Under the pieces are notes generated by a model. The model did not search any database, had not been told where the DNA came from, and was given only the letters and a program-made list of their open reading frames with translations. From Desulfuromonadales bacterium (lineage in GTDB: Bacteria; Desulfobacterota; Desulfuromonadia; Geobacterales; Pseudopelobacteraceae), in the NCBI GenBank assembly GCA_016650295.1, contig JAENWA010000095.1, positions 1-58,658 of the forward strand: 58,658 bases of DNA, read 5' to 3'. Positions within the stretch are counted from its first letter, which is position 1. Each line of letters starts with the position of its first letter. This document shows positions 1 to 7,826 of the stretch, piece by piece. The translations under genes were made by a program, and so were the position numbers.

Positions 1-141
1 ATCATCTCGATCCCGCTCGGTTTCATGGCCGCCATCCTGGGTGCTCTGGCATTCCCCAACCGTCGCTCTGAAGAGATGTTCGACGAGGTCTATGTCCGCC
101 AGAACACCGGTCTCGGCATGGCCAAGGCTATCGATCATTAG
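1..141 (+). CDS. C-terminal end of a sodium/cation:acetate symporter (partial)
   Basis: Only the last 46 codons are in the window, in frame 1, ending at TAG 139-141. The visible part is a glycine/alanine-rich hydrophobic stretch followed by a charged tail with the motif FDEVYVRQNTG and the ending AKAIDH. From memory this matches the C-terminus of SSS-family acetate/cation symporters of Geobacter-type bacteria, which bring acetate across the inner membrane. The DUF294-type gene directly downstream fits, because such proteins often accompany acetate permease genes. The fragment is short, so the family is likely but the substrate is inferred. Confidence 0.55.
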   Translation: MISIPLGFMAAILGALAFPNRRSEEMFDEVYVRQNTGLGMAKAIDH

Positions 142-149
142 TAAGTTAG

Positions 150-183
150 AATCTGTTTTCTGTGCTTTTGCAGAAAACAGATT
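150..183 (+). terminator. Perfect hairpin after the symporter gene
   Basis: AATCTGTTTTCTG (150-162) and CAGAAAACAGATT (171-183) form a perfect 13-bp stem around an 8-nt loop, nine bases after the symporter stop. No clear T-run follows, so it may act as a transcript-end stabiliser as much as an intrinsic terminator. Confidence 0.6.
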
Positions 184-246
184 CGTTAACGCACTTATGC
201 CGATTCTGGTCTGATGCTTTGATTTTCTGTTGATTGTGATATAGTG

Positions 247-273
247 GGGAAGGCTTCGGCCTTCCCTTTTTTT
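247..273 (+). terminator. Intrinsic terminator
   Basis: GGGAAGGC (247-254), a TTCG tetraloop and GCCTTCCC (259-266) are followed by seven T residues. This is a textbook rho-independent terminator. A GTG start at 244 for the next reading frame would put coding sequence through this hairpin, which argues for a later start. Confidence 0.9.
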
Positions 274-309
274 GTCAGTTCCTGTTTCATTTTCGTCGAG
301 GAGAAGCTT

Positions 310-1527
310 GTGGAACCTTTTCATCCAGCCTCGGATAGTCCAGATTTCCTGCAGCAGCTTCCCGACCTGCGCCAGATTACGCGCTACTGCACCGCAAGCG
401 AGATCAGCACCTTTGTGAGAAGCATCTCTGCGTCTCTGGACAATGATCGTCAGCGTATGTCCTGCTGGAGCAGTACACTGCAGGAACTTAATCAGTGCAT
501 AGACAGCTCCCCGCACGACAAACAGAGAAGTATCCATGAAGAACTGAACCTGGTTGAACAGGAACGTTTCCTGATGACCTATTCCGTTTCCGCGCTCCAC
601 CAATCCTGTACACACTACCGGGATCTACTGGCCAAGCGCGCCATGACACTGGTTGCAGTCGAGATGGAAGCAGCCGGCAGGCATCAGCCCGCTCTACCGT
701 TTGCCCTGATCAGCATGGGAAGCGATGGCCGCGAGGAACAGACACTGATAACCGATCAGGATTATCTGATCGTATACGGGGATGGGGGCGGAGCAGAGGC
801 CGACCGTTTTTTTCTGGATTATTCGACTCTGCTTGTGGATCGGTTGGAAGAGGCCGGCTTCAAGCGCTGCACCGGAGATATCATGCCGACAAATCAGACC
901 TGGCGTGGATCGCTGTCCCAGTGGCACAAACGCCTGCTGGGAATTGTCCGTTATGAGGCCGAAGATTACGCCAAGAATATGATGAACCTGATAGTACTGT
1001 CTGATGCCCGCTATGTGGCAGGAGACCGCAGACTGGCAGACAATCTTGTCACCTTGATCAGAGACATGGAAAGGGATTACTCGCGAGTGTTGTGGGGAAT
1101 GGCCAAGGCAGCCACTGAAATGAAACTTGCCCTGGGTTTTATGAAACGCCTCTGGACCGAGAGTAGCGGCGAGCACAAGGGAGAGTTCAATCTCAAGCTG
1201 CTGGCGTGGGCTCCCCTGGTAATGAACGTCCGCATCCTTTCCATCAACCAGGGTATCCCAGCCACAAATACGGTAGAACGCATTACCCACTTGGAAAAGG
1301 AGGGGAGCTTTTCGGCATCCACGGCCAGCGATCTTCGGGCTGCCTACCACGTCCTTACCAAGCATCGTATTCTGCTGCAGATCAAGGCTATCAAAGGAAT
1401 CCAGAAAGACTCGTACTACCTCAACCCATACCAGCTTCCCGCCGAAGAGCGTGAACGTATTCGTCATGCACTGATCAAAATCGACGAATTACAAAAAATG
1501 ATTCATACTAATTTTTCCATCGTGTAA
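310..1527 (+). CDS. DUF294-family nucleotidyltransferase-like signalling protein
   Basis: The 405-residue product carries the GSDGREEQTLITDQD motif (about residues 137-151). This is the G-S...TDQD signature of the DUF294/GlnD-like nucleotidyltransferase fold, followed by the alpha-helical DUF294 C-terminal domain. No CBS or cyclic-nucleotide-binding domain is seen at the N-terminus; instead there is about 100 residues of helical sequence. Members often sit next to acetate symporter genes and are thought to modify or regulate partner proteins, but the substrate is unknown. The start is placed at GTG 310, with GAGGAG just upstream. The open frame extends to GTG 244, but that start lies inside a terminator. 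It is probably a separate unit from the symporter because two hairpins intervene. Confidence 0.75.
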   Translation: MEPFHPASDSPDFLQQLPDLRQITRYCTASEISTFVRSISASLDNDRQRMSCWSSTLQELNQCIDSSPHDKQRSIHEELNLVEQERFLMTYSVSALHQSCTHYRDLLAKRAMTLVAVEMEAAGRHQPALPFALISMGSDGREEQTLITDQDYLIVYGDGGGAEADRFFLDYSTLLVDRLEEAGFKRCTGDIMPTNQTWRGSLSQWHKRLLGIVRYEAEDYAKNMMNLIVLSDARYVAGDRRLADNLVTLIRDMERDYSRVLWGMAKAATEMKLALGFMKRLWTESSGEHKGEFNLKLLAWAPLVMNVRILSINQGIPATNTVERITHLEKEGSFSASTASDLRAAYHVLTKHRILLQIKAIKGIQKDSYYLNPYQLPAEERERIRHALIKIDELQKMIHTNFSIV

Positions 1528-1653
1528 TCCTCCGGCACAGCTATCCTTACCGTACCGCCTTGATCATTATAAATTGAATGCCTATCAATGTATAACTAGA
1601 TAATATTATTTGATTATATTTAATTTTATCTTTTTCAACCTACTCAAGGAGAC

Positions 1654-1682
1654 TTGACAGAAACCATCTGTTCTGATATTCA
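1654..1682 (+). promoter_or_regulatory. Sigma-70-type promoter for tRNA-Val
   Basis: TTGACA at 1654-1659 and TATTCA at 1677-1682 are separated by 17 bp. The expected start point is a few bases before the tRNA-Val gene at 1697. Confidence 0.6.
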
Positions 1683-1696
1683 AGTATAACCTTTCA

Positions 1697-1771
1697 GGGC
1701 GCTTAGCTCAGCGGGAGAGCACTGCCTTCACACGGCAGGGGTCGCAGGTTCGAAACCCGCAGCGCCCACCA
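1697..1771 (+). tRNA. tRNA-Val (anticodon CAC)
   Basis: A full cloverleaf can be drawn. The acceptor stem is GGGCGCT/AGCGCCC, the D-arm GCTC...GAGC, the anticodon stem CTGCC/GGCAG around loop TTCACAC (anticodon CAC), and the T-loop TTCGAAA. The discriminator is A and CCA is encoded (1769-1771). A promoter lies upstream and a terminator follows. Confidence 0.96.
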
Positions 1772-1780
1772 ATAATAACA

Positions 1781-1811
1781 AAGGGTTAGCTTTTATAGCT
1801 AGCCCTTTTTA
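1781..1811 (+). terminator. Terminator of tRNA-Val
   Basis: AAGGGTTAGC (1781-1790) pairs with GCTAGCCCTT through one G-T pair, followed by TTTATTTT. Confidence 0.8.
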
Positions 1812-1990
1812 TTTTGCCTTTGGAAGTCTGTGCGGCAAATATGCGGCAGCGATTAGTATTTTAGCTCTGATGAACATTTTAAGCCTTTTGTTAGTGATGG
1901 TATGGAGAACTGCTTTGTATTGCTGTAGAAATCGAATTTGGCCGTTATTTGCACACAGGTTGGTTTGTGTATAGATGACGTTCGGTCGAA

Positions 1991-2014
1991 AATTCGATCC
2001 TCTTCAGCTCCACC
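1991..2014 (+). other. tRNA 3'-end remnant (tRNA-Ala-like)
   Basis: The sequence CGATCCTCTTCAGCTCCACC is nearly the same as the T-loop to CCA end of the tRNA-Ala at 27.7 kb (CGATCCTGTTCACCTCCACC), and CCA plus a terminator follow. No 5' half of a tRNA can be folded upstream. It looks like the scar of an element that once recombined at a tRNA-Ala 3' end. Nothing else is recognisable between 1812 and 1990. Confidence 0.5.
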
Positions 2015-2018
2015 AATA

Positions 2019-2056
2019 AAATAGAGGGTTAGGCGAATTTGCCTGACCCTCTATTT
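2019..2056 (+). terminator. Long terminator hairpin behind the tRNA remnant
   Basis: AAATAGAGGGTTAGGC (2019-2034) and GCCTGACCCTCTATTT (2041-2056) form a 16-bp stem with one G-T pair. The arrangement CCACCAATAA-hairpin copies what follows the intact tRNA-Val. Confidence 0.75.
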
Positions 2057-2178
2057 ATGTAATGGTGCTTTTGTGTTCTCTTGCTATCTTGCAATCATTG
2101 CGGAGGCTTTTTGAATACCCACTGCGTTCCGGTCAGGACGGTGAAGGAACCGAAAAGCCCGCTGGATCTGTGAAAAGC

Positions 2179-2226
2179 AATTATGAAGGATGAAACTCAT
2201 CTCTCATAATTCATAATTCATCCTTT
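2179..2226. repeat. Heptamer-type inverted repeat, locus 1
   Basis: AATTATGAAGGATGAA is faced by runs of TCATAAT/TCATCCT with 7-bp periodicity, so the two sides can pair. It belongs to the same architectural family as the arrays at 6.8, 33.3, 34.5, 35.3, 37.0, 55.4 and 57.0 kb. It lies about 320 bp beyond the 3' end of the minus-strand radical SAM gene. Confidence 0.65.
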
Positions 2227-2266
2227 TACCCCCCTGTTTCCACCCCGCCGGAACGCTGAAAAGCCC

Positions 2267-2290
2267 AAAAGTTCGGCATGCCGAATTTTT
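2267..2290. terminator. Palindromic hairpin, possible bidirectional terminator
   Basis: TTCGGCATGCCGAA (2272-2285) is a perfect 14-bp palindrome flanked by AAAA on the left and TTTTT on the right. It could end transcription from either side. Confidence 0.5.
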
Positions 2291-2411
2291 GCCGTAACTA
2301 ATCGATTTATAATTTGAATCTCGAAAAACACCCTCAGATTTTTGCCGACATTTTTTGATGGTTTTTTAGATGCAACACGCTGATATAACAGTATTTATTT
2401 CTTTATCTGTT

Positions 2412-2519
2412 TCAGTTTTTGAAAGCCATGCGGCGAAGCTGAATGAAGGTGGTTGTGAGTGCTGAATTCTGCTCGGCAGTCAGCTTGGTAACATCCAGCA
2501 GAGAGAGCTTATCATAATT
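2412..2519 (-). pseudogene. Possible C-terminal remnant of an unrecognised gene
   Basis: On the minus strand an open frame encodes about 35 residues that look like real protein (NYDKLSLLDVTKLTAEQ, then LRRMAFKN and a stop). It is in frame with, and directly after, the stop of the radical SAM gene at 2544, and has no start of its own. It may be the tail of a lost gene. I do not recognise the family. Confidence 0.25.
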
Positions 2520-2543
2520 TTGGGAGTGAGGCGTGAGGAAGGG

Positions 2544-3926
2544 TCAGCTGAGCGGCCGGTGATGGCTGCGGCCGAGACCCTTGATCATCTTCCAGAGCGG
2601 CCCCCTGACCTTGAACAGACGGATTGCATCCAGCATGGCGGAACTGGCATTGACCTGCAGACCGGGCACCACCCAGTTTTTACGCTTCATGGCCTCGGAT
2701 GTGATCAGTTCGGCACAGCAGTCCCGGATGGATGGGGAGATATAGAAGACCGGCTCCAGCATGGACTGGCCGGCGGTGATAATTCCTTCCGCGATGGCCG
2801 TGTGATACAAGGCAGTATCAGGATAGATGCGGATGCCGGTCATGGCGATAACCGCTGTCGGCCGCAATTCGTCCATCAGGGCAAAACTCTCCAGAATCGT
2901 CTCGCGGGTCTCGCCGGAACCGCCAAAGAGCATATAATGGGCAAAATCCACCCCCATATCCCGGCAGAGCCGGGATGCCATACGCAAGTCTTCAACCGTG
3001 AAGGATTTTCGCAGGTTCTTCAGCATCCGCTGCGATCCTGAATCGCTGCCAAACTCTACCGCGTCACAGCCGGCCGCCAGCATGTCGTCCATCAACTCAA
3101 CGGTTATGAAATCAGGATTAATGAAGGCCGACCAGTTGACCGGCAGCCGGGCGGCCTTCATGGCGCGGCACAGCTGCGACGCAAAATCGGTCGGATAATT
3201 GAAGATATCATCCACGAAATACAGGTAGGAGACACCATAGTCATTCACCAGGGAGCTGATCTCGGCCAGGATATCCTCAATTGGACGCAGACGCATGACG
3301 CGCCCCTCCAGGTGCGGATAGGTGCAGTAGGAACAGGAAAACGGGCAGCCGCGCTTGGTCTGCACATTGGCCATGCCCCCTTCCCGGTGGTAGCGGTCCA
3401 CGTTGAACAGGCTGCGTTCCGGTGAGCAGATGCGGGAGATCAGGCGGGGCGGTACAAACGATGATGCGCCCGCCACAACCACACCCGGCAGACCGGAGGC
3501 ATCGGCGCCCGAGTCGATACAGGCCAAAAGCAGGGGCAGGACTTCTTCCCCCTCCCCTGCCACGCCGTAGTCTGCGCCGACGGCGGCCAGGATCTCCAGC
3601 GGCATCAGGGAAAATCCGGAACCGCCGACAATCACCGTGCCGCAGACCCGGCAGGTCTCCACGATAGTGCGCAGACCGGGCAGATAGGAGCGGCAGTCGG
3701 GCCAGGTAACGTTGTCCAGATTGCGCAGCGACACGATGATCGCATCCGGGCAATTACCGGCCAATGCGTCAGCCAGCGCCGCTTGCGGGTCTTTTTCAAA
3801 ACAGAGATCAAGCACCGACAGGTTATGGCCGGCCCGGGCCAGCGGTCCGGCCAGGAAGGAAAGTCCGATCGGGAAGACCGGATAGGGGTCGCGTTCCCGG
3901 TTTGCCGATACAAGCAGTACATTCAT
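2544..3926 (-). CDS. B12-binding-type radical SAM enzyme
   Basis: The protein has an N-terminal Rossmann-like cobalamin-binding-type domain (MNVLLVSAN..., GGSGFSLMP, GEGEEVLP) and then a radical SAM barrel with the CxxxCxxC cluster motif GCPFSCSYC near residue 195. Class B enzymes of this kind cleave S-adenosylmethionine reductively and methylate, cyclise or rearrange unactivated carbons; the substrate here is unknown. The start at 3926 forms an ATGA overlap with the upstream thioesterase stop; an in-frame ATG at 3941 is the alternative. It is the last gene of the coupled operon 10695-2544, which contains an acyl carrier protein. A lipid-like or polyketide-like substrate is therefore plausible but inferred. 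Confidence 0.85.
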   Translation of the reverse strand: MNVLLVSANRERDPYPVFPIGLSFLAGPLARAGHNLSVLDLCFEKDPQAALADALAGNCPDAIIVSLRNLDNVTWPDCRSYLPGLRTIVETCRVCGTVIVGGSGFSLMPLEILAAVGADYGVAGEGEEVLPLLLACIDSGADASGLPGVVVAGASSFVPPRLISRICSPERSLFNVDRYHREGGMANVQTKRGCPFSCSYCTYPHLEGRVMRLRPIEDILAEISSLVNDYGVSYLYFVDDIFNYPTDFASQLCRAMKAARLPVNWSAFINPDFITVELMDDMLAAGCDAVEFGSDSGSQRMLKNLRKSFTVEDLRMASRLCRDMGVDFAHYMLFGGSGETRETILESFALMDELRPTAVIAMTGIRIYPDTALYHTAIAEGIITAGQSMLEPVFYISPSIRDCCAELITSEAMKRKNWVVPGLQVNASSAMLDAIRLFKVRGPLWKMIKGLGRSHHRPLS

Positions 3927-4345
3927 GGGATCGCCAACCATTTTGCCAGGTTATCAAGCCGTTCCGCGATGACTTCCGGCAGCCTGAACTGCATGACACC
4001 CTGCCGGTCGGTCAGGGCATGGGTCGTGACGCCGGTTGCCAGCTTGCGGCCGTCAGCGGCGACAATCTCGTTCAGAAAAACCAGAGTCGCTGTCTCGGTG
4101 GGTCGCAGGCTGGTACGCACCAGGATCTCGTCCTTGAAACGGGCCGGGCTCAGGTACTTTAGCTCAAGACTGACGACCGGGCCCAGAAAGCCCAATTCCG
4201 TCAGCTGCGCGGCGTCCAGACCGAAACGACCGGCCAGATCATTGCGCCCGACTTCCATCCAGGCCACATAGTGGCCGTGCCAGACCACATTATAGGAGTC
4301 TACCTCGTTAAAGCGCACCTGTAGATGAGTCTCGTGAAATCTCAT
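3923..4345 (-). CDS. Hot-dog fold acyl-CoA/acyl-ACP thioesterase
   Basis: This 140-residue protein has the 4-hydroxybenzoyl-CoA thioesterase/YbgC signature: VRFNEVDSYNVVWHGHY, with Asp and His in the usual active-site region (here EVDSYNVVWHGHY against the family DxxGxVwhg), then a WMEVGRND helix. Such enzymes release acyl chains from CoA or ACP in the cytoplasm. The start is taken at 4345, where ATGA overlaps the stop of the upstream malonyltransferase-like gene; an ATG at 4363 is also open. It sits between the acyltransferase and the last radical SAM gene, which suggests it offloads or edits the ACP-bound product. Confidence 0.85.
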   Translation of the reverse strand: MRFHETHLQVRFNEVDSYNVVWHGHYVAWMEVGRNDLAGRFGLDAAQLTELGFLGPVVSLELKYLSPARFKDEILVRTSLRPTETATLVFLNEIVAADGRKLATGVTTHALTDRQGVMQFRLPEVIAERLDNLAKWLAIP

Positions 4346-5178
4346 AATTCGTTGTCTATCCATCGGTTGGATTTTGTCAGTGCCCGGCCGGCCCCTACCT
4401 CGTGAAAGGAGCTCGCTCCTGCCAGCCGGAGGGCACGATAGGTCTTTTCCCAGAACACCGGCCGGCAGAGCTCTTCGACCAGAAAACGGGGGATATCAGC
4501 CCGCTTCAGCAGCTTTTGATCCAAATGGTTCAGCAGCGGGATGTGCGGCTCGTGGAAGTCGTATTCAGCCACAATCGTGCGCAGTTCATCGGCGATCTCA
4601 TCGATCAGCGGGCTATGGAGCGGGGCGTCGCAGGAATATACCCCCACCGAGAAAGCACCGGCCGCTTCCGCTTCCACCGTCGCCGACCGGATCTGCTCCG
4701 CATCACCGGACAGAAGATGGTGCCGTGACGTGTTGTAGTTGGCGATAGAGACCCCGTTATGTGCGGCAATGGAGGTCAGCGGATCACCGGTAAGTCCGAC
4801 GACACTCCCCAGGGCATACCTGTGACGTGCCCCCATGGCTGCCAGGCAGACACCGATCCGGCCGGTCAGCTCCAGAGCCGACCCGCTGTCAACCGAACCG
4901 CAGGCTGCCAAGGCAGGATAGATACCCATGCTGTGTTCGGTGATGATATCCGGCGGACCATGTTGACCTGTCAGCAATCCGTAGCGGTACAGGCTCATGC
5001 CTGTGCCGAAAAGCTGCAGGCGGATGCTTTCGGTCAGGTTTAGTCCGCTGGTCTCATGTTCCCGTGGATCATAACCGGTCACGTCCTGACAGCGCCGGGC
5101 TAGCTCGTCAAAAACAGGGTCCCCGGCGGGTATGTCGGCAACCGTCATCGGCTGGCCGGGGAACATGAAACAGTTCAT
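4342..5178 (-). CDS. Malonyl-CoA:ACP transacylase-like acyltransferase (FabD family)
   Basis: The N-terminus MNCFMFPGQ and the motif ITEHSMGIYPALAACG match the FabD/AT fold. EHSMG takes the place of the GHSxG nucleophile elbow, with Glu for Gly at the first position. A later ...YSCDAPLHSPLI stretch resembles the segment holding the active-site His. At 278 residues it is slightly shorter than typical FabD (about 300). It probably loads malonyl or another acyl unit onto the ACP encoded two genes upstream. The start at 5178 overlaps the preceding radical SAM stop as ATGA. No ketosynthase is encoded in the operon, so any chain extension would depend on fatty acid synthase enzymes elsewhere. Confidence 0.8.
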   Translation of the reverse strand: MNCFMFPGQPMTVADIPAGDPVFDELARRCQDVTGYDPREHETSGLNLTESIRLQLFGTGMSLYRYGLLTGQHGPPDIITEHSMGIYPALAACGSVDSGSALELTGRIGVCLAAMGARHRYALGSVVGLTGDPLTSIAAHNGVSIANYNTSRHHLLSGDAEQIRSATVEAEAAGAFSVGVYSCDAPLHSPLIDEIADELRTIVAEYDFHEPHIPLLNHLDQKLLKRADIPRFLVEELCRPVFWEKTYRALRLAGASSFHEVGAGRALTKSNRWIDNEL

Positions 5179-6461
5179 GCCCCGCACCTCTTGCGACGGA
5201 TAGCGGCCCGGAACCCGAGGTTCATCGGCCCGAAGACCTGTACTGAGCGGTGCATCTTGAAGAGCCGGCGATACATGGAGGGAAACGAATAAAATGAGCG
5301 GTTAAGCCAGTCATAGCCTTCCTGAAGCTGCTGGATGGTCATGCCCCTGGGCTGGAAGTTGATATGTTCCATGTCATAGTCGCGCCAGTCGCTGGAGATG
5401 ATGCGACCTTCCGCTTCCAGACGGCGACGGACGGCAGTACCGGGATAGGGGGTCAAGAGCGGGAAAATGGCTGATTCGAGACGCGCCTCCTCGCAGAAAC
5501 GCAGCAGTTTCGGGAAGATCTCGGGGGTATCGCCGTCATTGCCGAGCACAAAGGAGCCCAGGATGCCGATACCGTTGTCGCGGAAGGCCCGGGCATCCGC
5601 CATGAAGGACTGGGCCCGGTTGGTGACCTTGCCCATGGCGGCCAGAGTCTCCTGGCTGAGCGATTCAAAGCCGACGAACATCCCGTAGCAGCCGGACTCT
5701 CCGGCGGCACGCAGCAGTTCGCGATCAGCTGCGAAATCGATCGGCGCATGGGAGAGCCACTTGAAGCCCATCCCCTTCATCCCCTGGAAGAGCGGCAGGG
5801 CATACTTGCGATCAGCCACGATATTGTCATCCACGAAAAAGACGAATGAGTTGGTTTTTTTGAGACTCTGCAACTCGGCCAGCACCTGCTCCACCGGACG
5901 TTTCCGGTAATTGCGCCCGTAAAAGGCGGTTACCGAGCAGAATTCACAGTCAAAGGGACAGCCGCGCGTGGTCTGGACCGTATTGGTAAGCAGATAGTCC
6001 TTGCCTTTGAAGATCTCGCGCCGTGCAAAGGGGATATCGGCCATGCTGATCATCGCATCCGGCTTGTAGACAGGTTGGATGCTGCCAGTGCAAAAATCAG
6101 CCAGAAGCCGGGGCCAGACGACTTCCCCCTCCCCCACCACCACCGCATCAACGTGGGTGAGCGCTTCATCCGGCAGATTGCTGGCGTGAAAACCGCCCAT
6201 GACCACGGTCTTGCCGCGGCTTTTGAAGGCGGCGGCGATCTCATAGGCGCGTGGGGCCTGGGGGGTCATGGCGGTCAGGGCGATCAGGTCGGCATCCGTG
6301 TCGAAGTCGACCTGTTCAAAACTGTCATCACACAGCGCCACCTCCCATTCCAATGGAGTGACGGCGGCAATCGCGGCCAGTGAGAGCGAGGGAAATTTGA
6401 AGGACAATTCCCCCCACAACCTCCCCTTGGGCCATCCGGGGGAGATCAGGAGTACTTTCAT
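5175..6461 (-). CDS. B12-binding-type radical SAM enzyme
   Basis: The 428-residue protein begins MKVLLISPGWPKG and has a cobalamin-binding-type Rossmann domain (GGFHASNLPDEALTHVD, VVGEGEVVWP), then GCPFDCEFC as the 4Fe-4S motif near residue 160. A C-terminal helical extension is typical of BchE/HpnJ-like class B enzymes. The start overlaps the ACP stop by ATGA. Coupled directly behind the acyl carrier protein, it may act on an ACP-bound acyl chain, but this is context only. The canonical DxHxxG B12 ligand motif is not evident, so base-off cobalamin binding without a protein His ligand, or no cobalamin, are both possible. Confidence 0.85.
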   Translation of the reverse strand: MKVLLISPGWPKGRLWGELSFKFPSLSLAAIAAVTPLEWEVALCDDSFEQVDFDTDADLIALTAMTPQAPRAYEIAAAFKSRGKTVVMGGFHASNLPDEALTHVDAVVVGEGEVVWPRLLADFCTGSIQPVYKPDAMISMADIPFARREIFKGKDYLLTNTVQTTRGCPFDCEFCSVTAFYGRNYRKRPVEQVLAELQSLKKTNSFVFFVDDNIVADRKYALPLFQGMKGMGFKWLSHAPIDFAADRELLRAAGESGCYGMFVGFESLSQETLAAMGKVTNRAQSFMADARAFRDNGIGILGSFVLGNDGDTPEIFPKLLRFCEEARLESAIFPLLTPYPGTAVRRRLEAEGRIISSDWRDYDMEHINFQPRGMTIQQLQEGYDWLNRSFYSFPSMYRRLFKMHRSVQVFGPMNLGFRAAIRRKRCGA

Positions 6462-6715
6462 GTGCGGTGTTCCCCGATATATCCTGCCATGCTGCGCACC
6501 GAGGCAAAAACGATGCTGCCGGTGGCGGCGTCCGGAACAACCACGCCGAATTCCTTCTCCATGGCCACTACCAGCTGCAGGGCATCGATGGAGTCCAGCC
6601 CTAGCCCATCGCCGAACAACGGGGCATCGGTCTCGATCTCATCAGGCGACATCCCCTCGATACGCAGGCTGTCAATAATCATCAGTTTTACCTTTTCAAT
6701 CAAATCGTCACTCAT
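6458..6715 (-). CDS. Acyl carrier protein
   Basis: The 85-residue acidic protein has the phosphopantetheine attachment motif LGLDSIDALQLVV, with the Ser in DSID around residue 41, and the four-helix ACP pattern. It carries acyl chains as thioesters in the cytoplasm. It starts at 6715 with an AAGGAA ribosome-binding site and ends in an ATGA overlap with the next radical SAM gene. DSID in place of the DSLD of housekeeping AcpP marks it as a specialised ACP. It is the first gene after a heptamer-repeat hairpin that separates it from the acyltransferase gene upstream. Confidence 0.92.
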   Translation of the reverse strand: MSDDLIEKVKLMIIDSLRIEGMSPDEIETDAPLFGDGLGLDSIDALQLVVAMEKEFGVVVPDAATGSIVFASVRSMAGYIGEHRT

Positions 6716-6752
6716 TCACTATTCCTTTCTTATTTGTAACTACTCAAGGTGG

Positions 6753-6853
6753 TTAGGCTGAAGACTGAAGACTGAAGGTTACTAGTTGAAATATCATTAG
6801 GTTGGTGAGCGTGCCGAGTTTCCCTTCAGCCTTCAACCTTCAGCCTTCAACCT
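6753..6853. repeat. Heptamer-type inverted repeat, locus 2
   Basis: The left arm is repeated GACTGAA units (6757-6778). The right arm is CTTCAGC/CTTCAAC units (6823-6852), spaced by about 45 bp. The arms are complementary and each is periodic at 7 bp. The right arm abuts the stop of the minus-strand acyltransferase gene (6856). The flank TAACTACTCA(A)GGTGG just left of it recurs at the 57-kb copy. Confidence 0.75.
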
Positions 6854-6855
6854 GA

Positions 6856-7758
6856 TCAGTTTGTTTTATCCGCTCCATTACCTTTTCCGAAAAAATCATA
6901 AAAATTGTACCATTGATCGGGGTACGCCCGTATATATCGCTCAAACACCGCCAGCAGCTTCTCCATGCCGGAGCGGATGGCGCTGCCATGCTCCCCGTGA
7001 CCACCTGTGAAGAAGATCGGCTCTTCCATGATGGTCGTGTAGCTGCCGTTTTCCTCCATCAGGACAAAAACCGGAATTACCGGCGCACCGCTGGCCAGGG
7101 CAAGATAGGCTGTCCCCACCGGGATATTGGTCGGTTGACCGAAGAAATCGATCAGAATGGTATGAGAGGAGCCATCCCGATCACCGAGAATCGCCAGCAC
7201 CTCGTTCCGCCGCAAGGCATTGACCGCCTCGATAATGGCCAGCGGCGAGGAATCATCCCGGTCGACATATATGAAACGGACGCCGCGTTCCTGCCGAACC
7301 GCTTCACGAAGCTCATTTACCTTTTCATCCGGCTCGCGGAAGGTCAACATGTTGATTGTATAGCCCATATCGGCCAGACCCAGACCACCCAGTTCCCAGC
7401 CCCCGAGATGGGGTGAAACCAGGATCGCGCCGCTGCCGGCCGCCAGAGCCTGATCGAGCGTTACACTGCTGCTGCGCCGCCCGATCATGGCCTGGAGTTT
7501 TTCACCCCTGAGCCGCATCAGCAGCATCTCATCACACCAGTTGTGGCTGAACATGCGAAAGGTCGAAAACACCAGCCGTTCCACATCATCCCTGCCGGTG
7601 ATCACCCGCAGATTGGAGCGCACCCCCCGTCGTGTATCCGTCAGCAAAAGGTAAAACAGCCCGCCCCAGAAGAATGTGAAGGGCGGGAACAGCCAACGCG
7701 GCACCAGGATGGTGAATAGATTTATAAGGAACAGATTGAGGTTGCTGTAAATTTTCAA
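6856..7758 (-). CDS. LpxL/HtrB-type lysophospholipid/lipid A acyltransferase
   Basis: The 300-residue protein starts with a hydrophobic anchor (NLFLINLFTILVPRWLF) and has the HX4E catalytic motif HLGGWE near residue 117, followed by RDGS (about residue 195) and a C-terminal DQWYNFYDFF motif. All are typical of the lipid A late acyltransferase family. Such enzymes transfer an acyl group from ACP to a lipid at the cytoplasmic face of the inner membrane. Placed next to a dedicated ACP, it may use that ACP as donor. The start codon is TTG at 7758 and has a weak ribosome-binding site, so the start is less certain. Only 68 bp separate it from the upstream radical SAM gene. Confidence 0.85.
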   Translation of the reverse strand: MKIYSNLNLFLINLFTILVPRWLFPPFTFFWGGLFYLLLTDTRRGVRSNLRVITGRDDVERLVFSTFRMFSHNWCDEMLLMRLRGEKLQAMIGRRSSSVTLDQALAAGSGAILVSPHLGGWELGGLGLADMGYTINMLTFREPDEKVNELREAVRQERGVRFIYVDRDDSSPLAIIEAVNALRRNEVLAILGDRDGSSHTILIDFFGQPTNIPVGTAYLALASGAPVIPVFVLMEENGSYTTIMEEPIFFTGGHGEHGSAIRSGMEKLLAVFERYIRAYPDQWYNFYDFFGKGNGADKTN

Positions 7759-7826
7759 CGCAATAATCCGATATCGGCAATAGTGTTACAGGGGGTTGGA
7801 TGATTGAGGGGTTACAGGCGGTACCC

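Noticed and set aside
244-309. Upstream extension of the DUF294 gene to GTG 244
   Set aside because: The extension runs through a perfect intrinsic terminator (247-273) and lacks a ribosome-binding site; GTG 310 has GAGGAG upstream.
694-1467. Long open frame on the minus strand opposite the DUF294 gene
   Set aside because: It is the complement of a conserved nucleotidyltransferase gene and has no recognisable motif; GC-rich third positions produce such shadows.
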